A stretch of DNA of 64,000 nucleotides from assembly GCF_022605725.1 (NCBI RefSeq), contig NC_065553.1, positions 1,922,001 to 1,986,000 on the forward strand, written 5' to 3'. The translations under genes and the position numbers were made by a program. The DNA is from Anthonomus grandis grandis (taxonomy: Eukaryota; Arthropoda; Insecta; Coleoptera; Curculionidae). Shown piece after piece: positions 1 through 10,171 of the stretch; position 1 is the first letter of the stretch, and every line of letters starts with the position of its first letter. The notes below the pieces were generated by a model. That model made no database searches. It was not told the DNA's origin and saw only the letters and a program-made list of their open reading frames with translations.

Positions 1-385
1 TTATTTTCTGCAAAAGAAAACTTACATTAACCCTACCCTTACCCCCCCACCCACCCCACACAATTTACCAGTAAGCAATTGTTTTCAAAAATCATTGTTT
101 TCCAAAATAACAGGTGTAAATAACTGGTTTCGTCGTTAATATCGAAGTTTATAACACAGTTTATTTATTTAAATTTTATAGTTATAAATATTATATTAAA
201 TATTTATTAATATATTATACATATATTAAAAAATATTTAATACAAGAATAGTGCTATTAGATTGGATATTATGGACGAAAAACAGTGATTTTTCAAATGA
301 ATTTCTTACTGGATAAATGTTTGGGGTGGGTGGGGGGGGGGTAAGGGTTGTGTTTATGAAAAACAATGTTTTTGCAGAAAATATA
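1..385. repeat. Hairpin repeat with C-rich and G-rich arms (copy 1)
   Basis: The left arm begins TTATTTTCTGCAAAA, then a C-rich run (AACCCTACCCTTACCCCCC) and TTACCAGTAAG. The right arm, about 290 bases on, repeats these inverted: TTACTGG, then GGGGTGGGTGGGGGGG, GTAAGGG, and TTTTGCAGAAAATA. The spacer is nearly pure AT. The same hairpin recurs at 31195-31545 and 41881-42611. The window edge cuts this copy, so it may be part of a larger element as at those two sites. The G-rich arm has four runs of three or more G and could form a G-quadruplex. Confidence 0.8.
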
Positions 386-1029
386 TATGCAATATTTAAT
401 ATAATAATATTGTTTATTTAAATTTGATTTAATTTTATGTGTAAATATTTATTATAAAAACAGCGTTATTAGATTGGACGGAAAACTTTTGAAAAATTTG
501 CATATCCTTTATTATGAAAACCACGCATATTCGACCACCGGTCTGCCGTGCAAAGGCAAAAGACGGTACTCGCAAAAAATGGCAAAATAAGATTATTGCA
601 TATTCGAAATCTCCTCGTTTTTTTCTATATGCCATTTTTTTTAGATTCTTGATATCTTAAAAAATAAGGGAATTAGCACCCTGCCAAATTACTGTATATG
701 CATATTTTTTGGGGTGAAACGAAGGTAAAAGAAGGTACTCGACATTTTTTAAATAATTTTACAAAGGTAGTATAAGGGCTCATACGTTAAAATTTTAGTT
801 TTTCAAATATTTTTTTAAACTGTCTTACAAAGGCAAAGTAGTGTATATGCACATACATTACTTTGCCATTGAAAATAAGGTACAAAGTACAAAGTAAGGT
901 ACTCGTGCATATACACTACTTTGCCTTTGTATCGGAGCGCTTTTTAATTCAGTCTGCCCAAATCTCTCCGCGAGAGTTAGTAGGCGTTTTTGTGCAATTG
1001 TTTTTTTAAAGTTTGTGTTTGAAAATAAT

Positions 1030-3176
1030 ATGTATTCCGAAAGGACCAAGAGGATGGTTAATGGTATTCTTAAATCAAAAAGTAACTTGGTAAGTGTATT
1101 GTATTATTTTTGTTTGATTATACTTATGTAGTAAATAAAAATAAAACCTAATAATTAAGTAGATTTAAATAGTAAATCTAAGTAAAGTGTTTATTTTTTA
1201 TTTTTAATGATTTTTAAGAGTTTTGGAAGCCAAAGTAAGAACCAAGTACCTACTAAAAATCTAAAACCTTTTTGAGTCATTTTCAATTAAGAAAGTTTTC
1301 ATACAATTTGGGTAAAATAATTATTCTTTCTGCGATCGTTCGGAAAGTGTCAATTTTCCGCGCGCATTTTTGTTTTGAAAGTGTCACTTTCCGCACTAGT
1401 GCGAAAAATTAAAATGTCTAAAATTGACATCTTATATTTTTATTAATTTTTTGAGTGAATCAATCTGTTTGACTTGTCAAGTTGATGAAAATATACTTGT
1501 TTTATTGTGTTTAGTATTAAATAAAATTTTGTTTTTATGTTTTTGCTTACGCTTATAGAAAAAATAGCGTTTTAACACGTGCTAAAGGTATTTTTTCCGC
1601 ACGTGATTAGATGATCACCATTCTGCTTCACATCGTTCAGCCAAGTGCAATCGCGTGCACAAAAGTAAGACTTTCAGCACTAGTTAGGAAATATACTGTT
1701 ATAAATCTATACATTTTATGTACCATCGCGATCAAAAAAAACTGGGACGCCTTATAAGATCTCCTGGACTATTTTTTAATTTTTTGTGTCAAATGTTTGC
1801 CAAAACTTTACTTTTAGGGTAAGATAAGAAACAGGTTAAACTGGGATTTAAAGGAGTTTGACAGTTTCGTGTCAGTTGAACAGTTACTTTCAAAAAATAG
1901 TCCAGTATTAATGTTGGTTTGATTTGTCCCAGTTTCTTTTGATCGCGATGGTAGGTAGGTCTAATATTTTTTACCGGATATAAAAATATGTGACCTAATA
2001 TACGAAACTAAAAAGGTCTTTTTTTTAACTATCCAACAGTTAATGTTTCTATCTTGGCCTAAATGAACATTAGCTCTTTCAATTTTAGGACGAAAATGTT
2101 CTTACCGATTTATCAAACAGAAGCTCTGACTTAAACAGATCAAGCCTTCCCAATGTAGAGTTATTGGATAAATTTGTGTTTTCATAAGAGAAAAATTCAA
2201 GCTTGTGTATTGAAAATGATAGAGAAGCGTCTCCTCCCCGTCGCGTCGTCTGCTGTTTGATCCTGAGGACAAGGATGATGACATTGTAGATCCGGATTAT
2301 ATACCCTCGAGGGAGGAACAACAAAATATCAATATGCATAGTGACTCAGATTTAGAAGTACGAGACGTGACTTTTAATAATATAGAAGAGACAGGTGATA
2401 ACATAGAAGAGATAGGTGATAACATAGAAGAAATAGGTGATAACATAGAAGAGATCGGTGAAGCCGATAGTCAAGAGGATACAGAATCAGATCTTAAAGA
2501 AAATAGACTCGAAATATTGAATAAAAAGCGACCACGTACTTCAAAAGAAAAAGTTATAAGAAATAAGAATAAACACCCTATCGGGCCTCCCACCTGCAAC
2601 TGCAAGACTAAAAAATGCCTTAATGCATTTGATTCAGACAAAAGAAAAGACTTGTATACACGATTTTGGTCATTAGATAAGGATTTACAAACGATGTGGC
2701 TTTATGAGCAAATTCACGAAACTAAAGCGAAACGTAAGCATCTGGAAAGTCGTAGAAATTTTTCTAGAACATATACCTTACCGAAAATTAACGCAAACGG
2801 TGAAGACGAGCAGGTAAAAGTATGCCAAAATTTTTTTATGACAGCTTTGGGGTACAAAAGTACGATGGTGGTAGACTATATGTTAAAAAAGAATCAGGAT
2901 CCTCATGGTACACAAATAGCAATTCCCTTATTAGCAGACTAAAGAGGAAAACGGACTCCGGGAAATAAAAAAAGCAACTCCAATTAAAGACTCTATAAAT
3001 TACTATAATCCCAAACCATCACATTATAGAAGAGCACACGCGCCAAATAGAAAGTACCTGCCAGCTGAATTGTCTATAAGGGATTGGTACAAAGACTATA
3101 ACGAAAAATATCTTTCTTTTTCAAAATTTCTATCTTTCTTACGTTACCAAGAATATATTTTTTTAGTTCCTTATTA
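1030..3176 (+). pseudogene. Decayed TE gene of an insect Cys-rich family, with intron
   Basis: The gene appears to have a 20-codon first exon (1030-1089, MYSERTKRMVNG...) ending at a consensus donor (TTG/GTAAGTG). Exon 2 starts after TTTTAG at 2089 in the same phase. Exon 2 has a stop near 2185, a frameshift near 2245, then DPEDKDDDIVDPDYIPS running into the open frame from 2334. That frame has four tandem copies of a DNIEEIG heptad, a basic stretch, a Cys cluster (CNCKTKKC), RFWSLD, and VCQNFFMTALGY. One extra T near 2940 breaks the frame; the +1 frame continues KEENGLREIKK...PSHYRRAH...KYLPAELSIRDWY to about 3176. From memory this order matches a widespread uncharacterised TE-linked insect protein (VCK..FL.TL, SHYCR, YL motifs). 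The C-terminal half, where a catalytic domain would lie, is missing. Function is inferred only from the flanking TIRs. Confidence 0.65.
1721..1953. mobile_element. MITE with ACCATCGCGATCAAA ends, TA-flanked
   Basis: The ends read TACCATCGCGATCAAAA and, inverted, TTTTGATCGCGATGGTA, continuing into AACTGGGAC on both sides (TIR about 28 bp with small differences). A TA lies at each border, as expected for Tc1/mariner-mobilised MITEs. It lies inside the putative intron (1090-2088) of the surrounding transposon gene, so it inserted after that element. Confidence 0.8.
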
Positions 3177-3821
3177 AAAAAATCGAATTTATATAATTTT
3201 CACCTATTTTGTTAATTAAATCGATATTATTGGTACAAATTCTAAATATACAAATACGGTTAAGTTTTAAAACCTTGAACCTAAGAGTTTTTTTTTAATT
3301 ATTTTAACAATTTTGTTTAAAGAGTTATGTTTCTTGTTTTTTTTTATATTTTTATTTTTTTTTTAGTTTTTATAAAAATCCTTTCTGTGAAAATTAATTT
3401 TAAGTTCCAGCAAGTTTATATTAAAAATTAGTATATTTCCACGTTCTTTAATTTAAACCCCAATATCTTCCCATTTATTCAAATTTAGTGTATAAGTATA
3501 CACTAGTTTACCAGTTCTTATCTATTTTTTCATGACCTTAGTACCAAGGCAAAGTAGGGTAAGTGCTTATACCTTAGTTTGCCATTTTTTTTTAAAAATA
3601 GAAAGGCAAAGTAGTGTAATCAACAAAACACTGTTTAAATATTGTTTAAATCAATTTAAATTTATTTGGTTGAAAAGAGAAGTTAAAAAAACCCTTGAAT
3701 TTAAATTTTCATGCAATTCGGACAAATAATAAATACGTGGCCTTAAATTTACCTTTAAACTCGTTTATCTCGAAACTTAATTTTTGCGTGTACCTTCTTT
3801 TGCCTTTGTGCGGCAGCGGTG

Positions 3822-5197
3822 TCCTATCTCAAATTACTCATCTGTATTTAATGTATATACTCTAGCATTTTTGACCAGTTGAACGGAAACACCCTATATA
3901 AATAAGAAGAATTTACCAAGATCATTAATCTCATTGTGCGATTTTGGCCTTTGGATTCTTGAATAAAATAACTCACATTTATGGGAAATCGTTTACTAAG
4001 AGCCTCCTAATTAACATTAAAATTAATTATAAAATTTAAATGATTCTTACTTGACTCAATGCTCCTATACAGGTTCACATTCGAAAAGAATTTTTCTTTT
4101 TGATACGAAAAAACCTCGTTAGCAAGTCTGTCAGCGACAATATTTTGTATTTTTCCACGGAATTATATCTCGCCTACCGGGATATTCCGCCATCAGAAAC
4201 TTCCCTTTAATCTAACTAAACCTATCGCGGAACGCGTTAAAAACTTTCATTTTTATTTCGTTTCTAATTTCGTGGTGGGGCGCCAAACTTTTCTTATTTT
4301 TACGGTTTCAACTGCCACGAGCAGATGCATATCCTTTAATAAAACTTTAGGGATTATTTAAGTAAGTTCACTTGTATTTTAGTTCAAGAACTTTAATCTT
4401 AAAAGTTCTGTTTGCAACACTGCCAGCTTTCAGCGAACGAGCTTTCAACAAGGGATGGTTCTTGTGCTCGAAAGTCGCTGATAAAGTAATTTTGGGGGTA
4501 CTTACGAGGCGGTGTTAAGCCGTTTGCTTAAACAGATAATTCCTCTTATTATATTATAATTCGATAAGATTTTTGTACGCAGCCTTAATCCTTCTAAAGC
4601 AATTTGAGAAGTTAATTTATATAATATAAGATAAAATGTAAGTAAAGGGCTAATATGAAAAAATATCTAAAACCTCCTGAATATTTAAAGTCCAAGGAAA
4701 AGGTTCTCTTCTTCTTCTTCTTTCTGTGCCGCATTTTACAGAGTAAAGCAGGGCACACACAAGACGCAAAATCAATTTTCTCTTTTTAAGGACGATTGCT
4801 CAATTCAGGCGCGACATCACAGGAAAACTTATTTCGTATTGCAGGCAGGTATTTCATTGTAGCAAATCAATCCATTTTCGTTACATGCTGTGTGCGAAAA
4901 GACGACCCGCTTTACGTTTTTGGAAGAAAACCGGGATTCTCTTATACCCTTTACATAGGAAGGATCCTTATTGCATTAGAAAATTAAATAAAAATTAATT
5001 TTACCTGTATTCATCAATTATCCCATCTATTATCTCGCAAGAAATTATTCGTTAAACGAGCAGTATTAGTTTATAGTGACAGTAAAGAATTCTTAGGTCT
5101 GAAATCTATAAAAAGCTGAAAAAATTAGTTGAACCACCTGTTTGGGAGTCTTCTGTAGTTTTTTCTCGATTACATCTTACTACAGAAGTAGTGTGTG
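3822..5197. other. Anonymous AT-rich DNA
   Basis: No reading frame with recognisable motifs. A short CTT-rich run sits at 4705-4725. Frames up to 63 codons here look like chance. Confidence 0.6.
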
Positions 5198-6364
5198 TAT
5201 ATTTATTTATTTTATTTATTTATTTATCTTAGTTTTCTAACAGGCTAATTACAGAAAAATCAAAATTAGCAATCAAATCAAACTTACAAAAACAAAACTT
5301 AAATATGGACTAAATTATTCAATTGTGGCTCTGTAATTGAAATCAAATTATAAAATGTAGTACACAGTAAAATAAAATTCTAAGTAATATTTAAAAAAAG
5401 GTACATACAAAACAGAAAGAGAAAAAATCATCTATGTAGGAAAACTCAAAATCAACTATGAAACTAGGTGCCTCAAATCAAATAAAAAAACTTTCTTTGC
5501 TTTAATTACAACTTTACAGTGTTAGCATCATCACAAAGAAAAAAATAAACAAAACATTGAAATTTTCAATTTAAAAAAATAACCTTAGAATTAAGATGTA
5601 ACTTGAGAAAAATATAAAGACAATTATTAATGAACCTTGGAAAATAGGTCTAAGTAAAGTAATTTTTTAAACTCTTGATTTAACCAAAAATTCTTGTATT
5701 GTGTAAAGACACGGATACACTAATATGTTCTTTATCTTTATTTTAAATTTTCTTGCCTGCATAAGTTTACTGCTCTCTGGAAGATGATTATTTAACTTAA
5801 TAGGAGTAATTACGAAACTATTGTGTGTTTTATTTAAGCGATATTAAGGTAAAACTATTAAAGGCCTAGTGCTATAGGAATCTTAAATCTCGAAGTTTTC
5901 ATGAGCAATGAATTTAGATAGGTTGTTTTTTGCATATAACAAACATTCAAAAATAAAAAATGTAGGCACTGTTAATATGTGCAGTTTTTTAAAATGACTT
6001 CTAATTACTCATTGTATAACAGCTTTGCAATTACCGTTTGTTTAAGAAAATTATACTTGACTTGAAAACTTTGAAGATGTATGTATTCTTTAAAAATTAA
6101 ATATTTAATTTAATAGAATTGTGAGAAATGTTACTATCAGGTTTTAAGGAGAATTGAATTTTGAAGGTCTTTTCTCAATTTAATAACAATGAATTTGCAT
6201 TAAACTTTTTTGTCACCTGTAATCTTTCTGTCAGTATACCCAGAGAGTCCACATGAGACACATAAAATGTGGTATCATCTGCATATTGAACTGTAGCTAT
6301 AGAATTCAATTAAAGAGACAAATCATTTGAATAAAGCAGGAACAATAATGGTCTCAAGACTTGA
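5198..6364 (-). pseudogene. LINE A, 3' part (jockey/CR1-like reverse transcriptase and tail)
   Basis: On the minus strand the reverse transcriptase core is readable with frameshifts: LYSNDLSL-like residues near 6310, then VQYADDTTFYVSHVDSL around 6292-6243 with the catalytic YADD intact. The C-terminal part follows (YMQKTTYLNSLL near 5940-5900; THNSFVITPIKLNNHLPESS near 5830-5775; a final KIKNILVYPCLY near 5745-5710). The element ends in an AAATA-type tail, seen on the plus strand as TATTTATTTA around 5198-5232. No complete frame remains. The 5' continuation is at 8680, beyond the Harbinger insertion. Confidence 0.75.
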
Positions 6365-6718
6365 GCTGGATTTATGAACGCAGGTCGTGTTCGCAGTTGA
6401 GTTGAGTTGAGTTCAGTTCAAGTTAAACTATTCTAATCGTACACAACTGTTTATAAGGTGCGCGCGTTCGTTTCGACCAATTAGAAGAGAAGTCATTTGC
6501 CATCTGTCAAATTTGTAATGTGACAATTGTGACATATAACCTCAAACAGATATTTTGTTGCAATTTGCCATTTTGTTTTTGTTGATTTTCTGATTTAGTA
6601 GTTTATTTATCTATGTTTCTGATTTTAATATTCAAAATTTCATTTTTATAAAGAGCATTTATACTTTTTTCTGTGTTGAAAAAGTTGTTTCCGTACCATC
6701 CATCTCATCATAGTGAGA

Positions 6719-6925
6719 ATGCAGGAGAATTTTTCAGAGATGGACATGGATAACATGAATCCCACCACCCAGGAGTCCCAGGACATGGATAAAACCGCAT
6801 TGTTCCTAGAGCTTATTCAGAATTATACATTCCTCTATGATCTTAGCCATAAAGATTATACAGACAATAATAAAAAAAAACAATGCACGGAGGAGCATAG
6901 GCGAAGCATTGGGGTGGTCAGGTAA
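6719..6925 (+). CDS. MADF-like accessory protein of the Harbinger element, truncated
   Basis: Begins at an ATG giving MQENFSEMDMDNMNP. It has an acidic, Met-rich lead and then LFLELIQNYTFLYDLSHKDY near residues 29-48, which fits the first half of a MADF DNA-binding domain (usual pattern L..LV...P.LYD....Y). In PIF/Harbinger elements a Myb/SANT/MADF-type partner is the second protein, needed with the transposase for movement. Here the domain ends after 68 residues, where a full MADF is about 80 residues alone, so the 3' part is lost or spliced. The gene diverges from the transposase, whose 3' end is at 7044. Confidence 0.6.
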   Translation: MQENFSEMDMDNMNPTTQESQDMDKTALFLELIQNYTFLYDLSHKDYTDNNKKKQCTEEHRRSIGVVR

Positions 6926-7043
6926 ATAAAGATAAGATTGGTGGATATGCATAGAGGGGCGCTCCAAGACAATCTTTATTGGAGGAACATTTTTATTATT
7001 ATTAATTCTCTTTACTTCTGGTTGAAAAACAATACGATTACCA

Positions 7044-8356
7044 CTAGTTATTTATACAATGTTTTCCAAAACAATGCCCAAACTGGGTTTTACAATATTG
7101 ATTTAAAACCCAGAGTCTCCCTACCGAACTCAAAGGGAATTTATCTGACCTACACACACCATTAGCATTATCAGGAGAATCCACATAACCAGGAGGGCAA
7201 TAAATGCTTTCTTCCTCTGGTTTACCCATTTCCATCATGCAAAAGTTATGGAGAACTGTCACAGCTTTTGATATGCAATCAACATTTTCAACTTTGGCAT
7301 TGATACATGTATTCAAAATTCTCCACCTTGCCACCATAATTCCAAATGTATTTTCTATTGTTTGCCTGGCTCTTGAAAGTCTATAATTAAAGATTTTTTC
7401 TTTATGGCTTAAGTTCTTACCACCGTAAGGTCTCATTATATAGTGCTTAAGCGGAAATGCTTCATCAGCCACAAATATATAAGGCATAGACAAATTTGTG
7501 CCCTGTATTAGGTTTGAGCCAGGTATATTTAAAGTAGCATTTTCAAGCCGTGACCCAAAGGCACTATTTCTGAAAATTCCCCCATCACTTTGGAAGCCAT
7601 AAGCACCAATATCCACAAATAAAAACTTGTATTCACTGTCACAAGCAGCCATTAGTACAATACTAAATGTCTTCTTATAATTATAAAACTTGGATCTACT
7701 TTTGGCTAGTGCTTGTATATTGATGTGCTTTCCATCAATGGCCTCCAGAAAATGGGGAAAATTCCATTTTCTTTCAAATCCTTAAGCCACTTCTATCCGG
7801 CTGTCTTGCTCGGTAAGAGTTTTTATATACTCTTCATGTAAAAGATCCCACAGAGTACTACAGGTCTCTTTAATTATCTTAGGAACTGTTGTATGGCCTA
7901 TTTGAAATGTCCATGTCAAGACTTGCATACTAGTTCCTTGTAAAAGATACCTGCAATAAGAAAAAATATATAACTGAATTGCCATTAGTTCATTTTAATG
8001 CCAAGCATTATTAAAATGGTTGGTTATAGACATCTACTGCAATGTTATGATAAGCCTCTCTTCAGCTGAAATTCCATCACTTCTTTCATTTTTTGTGATT
8101 CTTGATTTTACAATCTTTAAAAGTTTTTCAAATACTGCATTACTACACTAACATTCATTCTGGTGAATTTAAAAAATTGGTCAGCATCCAAAGCTTTCAT
8201 ATTCTTATAATAGTTGAAGCCACCTCTTAGCCTCCGAGATCTATTAATAGGCCTGATTTTAAATCGGCGCTTTTGTCTTGTCTTTTTAACTTTTGCAGCC
8301 AATGCCAATATTATCAGGGCAAATGCGCCCCCTTTATACATTATAATATCATCCAT
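7044..8356 (-). pseudogene. PIF/Harbinger transposase (DDE), lightly damaged, one intron
   Basis: Starts MDDIIMYKGGAFALI at 8356. An N-terminal basic region (KKTRQKRRFK) is followed by DADQFFKFTRMN. A frameshift near 8117 precedes KSRITKNERSDGISAEERL. An 87-base intron (donor GT at 8037-8036, acceptor TTATTGCAG ending 7951) splices ITL to QYLLQGTSMQV, which is the expected helix-turn-helix-like region. One in-frame stop (7784-7782) precedes GFERKWNFPHFLEAIDGKH, with the first catalytic Asp. The next Asp is in FVDIGAYG and the Glu in TIENTFGIMVARWRIL. VADEAFPLKHYIMRPY is also typical. All three catalytic residues survive; only one frameshift and one stop separate this from an open gene, so the copy looks fairly recent. 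Confidence 0.85.
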
Positions 8357-8679
8357 TTTATAAGCAAAAAAGTTTTCCCCATTAATCAACAAAAGAACCA
8401 CACACAAACAATAATAGGAGGCATGCCATAATAAAAACAAACTTTTAGTTTTTAGGTTAGTTATTTATTTTTCTGTCCTGTCTTCTGTCATAATACAAAA
8501 TCAAATATTAGTAAAAAAGGCTGTCAAATCAAACCAATAAAGAGTTAAATAATTTTGGCCCATCAGAAGCCAACTTTTTTAGGTTTATAAATAGGAAATT
8601 TGCCTGAACTGCGAACTGCGAGCGACGGACTAAATCGAACTCGACTCAACTCAACGCAAACTGCGTTTAAAAATCCAGC

Positions 8680-8880
8680 TTAAACCTTGAGGTATACCTA
8701 TGTTGACCTCTAAGACATCAGCACTGTAATCATTACTTTTAGAAAGTTGATAGCTTTTAGAAATATAGTTTAAAAAGCTATATTTTTCTAAGGCTTGTAT
8801 TAATATTCTTATAATCCACATGTGGATTATTGTTCTGGAAATTAATAAAAAAGTAGAAATTGTCTCTGATCTAAGACCCC
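8680..8880 (-). pseudogene. LINE A, upstream reverse transcriptase fragment
   Basis: The minus strand reads DVLEVNIGIPQG just beyond the Harbinger border, the usual GxPQG motif of reverse transcriptases. It continues across the insertion into LSLETII at 6360. Further upstream (to about 8870) only a weak match to the SYL.NR.Q region can be made out, after which the similarity fades. Confidence 0.7.
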
Positions 8881-9690
8881 TAGAGACCTAAGTTCCCTAG
8901 AAAACATTTTTTTTTATTTGTTTGTAGTATGTACAGTTTTTGTGCTAAATGAAAAATGCTCTTGAATCTTGTGTAAAACAATACCCAGAAAACAATCGTA
9001 TTGGAAATTTACATCTTGATATCTTAATAAGGCTCAAAAAGCATTAAAAGTATCACAAAAGGAAGCTAAATTGTCAAAGTTTTTGCACATTATAAAAATA
9101 GGATCTTGATATTTAATGTTATCAAGAGCAAAAGTTGTATGTTCATAGTATTAATTTAATTTATATTATTATTTGTTTTACAACGTAACAACGTTGCTTT
9201 GATTTCCACTACAGCCGCAGAGCGCCCAGCAGAAGTAGTTGTACATTGCAGAGTCTTTATGAGGCTTGTCGGCAGTAAATGTCTCTCCTAATTTAGAAAT
9301 TTCGTTGTTTCAAATGTAACCAAGCACATTTCGAGAGTCCATGTATGCTTGGATGTGCTACGATGTAAATTAAAGTTCGTGAAGAAACAACAAAATTTAC
9401 TACTTTACCGGCCACTGTCGCTCTTAGGTGGATGATAATGAAAATGGCGAAAGCAGTAAAACCCGCGCATTTTTTTGAGGTTAATGTTTGAACGACGACA
9501 GATGTCAAAGGTACTACGAAGCTGTCAGTATTGCAAACATAACAAAATAAAATTACAAGTTTTTTACTGTTTACATCACGACATCTAGTAACAGTTTAAC
9601 AGATGTCGTGCAATGTACCATTCAAGTATCATTTGTTATTATTTATAATTGTATTAAGTAACTTTTTTACAATTTTAGTTTATATTTTTT
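8881..9690. other. Anonymous region
   Basis: AT-rich with a slightly richer patch at 9190-9500. A 71-codon minus-strand frame there has no motif I recognise and no supporting context. Confidence 0.5.
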
Positions 9691-9699
9691 AATGTCATC

Positions 9700-10171
9700 T
9701 GTCAAAAAAGATGTTCGCTAATGTCGGCTGGTGTTGCTGATATGCTCAGCTAATGCATATCTTTGTGTGTTGTGGCCACAGTCATATAACACTTTTTACA
9801 GCTTAAGCATGGTATTGGGTATACAACATTAGAAATTTCTGATTTATTTAGAGGTGTTTTAAGATTGGTGAAAATTTGGTTAGTGTTTTATGTTGCTTCT
9901 TTACTATTTTGATATATGTATTATTAAAGAATTTAATTAGTTTATAAGTTAAGTGTTCATTATAGAGAAAAGAGTAAAACTTGGGTGTCAAGTCAGAACC
10001 AGTTGCATGTCCTATACATAGGCTCTTTTTTAGCCAAATGGGTGTCATACATGTCAAAATATAATATACTTGAGTCGTCTTATCGGTATATAGAGAACAG
10101 TAAACTTTAAGGCTTATAGAGATCTTAAGCGAGCTCTTTAAGAGATCTTGACGAAAAACAAAGAAAAACAC
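9700..10171 (-). pseudogene. Penelope-like element remnant (GIY-YIG endonuclease end)
   Basis: The minus strand gives NKSEISNVVYPIPCLSCKKC and then YMT at about 9850-9780, matching the start of the GIY-YIG nuclease that ends Penelope-like proteins (VVY.IPC..C...Y). Just upstream (10100-9850, another frame) is TKFSPILKHL preceded by FLYNEHLTYKLIKFF, the plausible linker after the reverse transcriptase. No palm domain is seen, so this is a short 3' piece. The hammerhead-like repeat at 10152-10346 lies directly upstream. Family assignment rests on one motif. Confidence 0.5.

Larger units (their letters stand above)
536..3821 (+). mobile_element. DNA transposon with CACCG-type TIRs and subterminal repeats
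   Basis: Inverted ends match: CACCGGTCTGCCGTGCAAAG at 536 and, on the other strand from 3821, CACCGCTGCCGCACAAAGG; both continue GCAAAAGA-GGTAC-CGC. A subterminal motif, AAAGGCAAAGTAGTGTA, occurs in both orientations near both ends (about 545, 721, 830, 895-930, 3540, 3603, 3790). Many short subterminal repeats with ends starting CAC are typical of CACTA/EnSpm-like elements, but I see no clear target duplication (gac versus tcc) and no DDE region. Inside lies the decayed gene at 1030-3176. The element is about 3.3 kb and appears to lack the 3' half of its gene. Confidence 0.65.
6365..8679. mobile_element. PIF/Harbinger-type transposon inserted in LINE A
   Basis: The inverted ends read GCTGGATTTATGAACGCAG (left) and GCTGGATTTTTAAACGCAG (right), followed by GAGTTGAGT-type repeats on both sides. 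The left border is TTGA and the right border TTAA, consistent with a target duplication of the TTA/TWA kind with one mismatch. Removing the element rejoins the LINE A frame as PQGLSLETII. It carries two divergent genes, the usual PIF/Harbinger layout: a small MADF-like protein on the plus strand and a DDE transposase on the minus strand. Confidence 0.85.

Noticed and set aside
6713..6718. GTG at 6713 as start of the MADF-like protein
   Set aside because: The ATG at 6719 is six bases on and is the normal eukaryotic choice.
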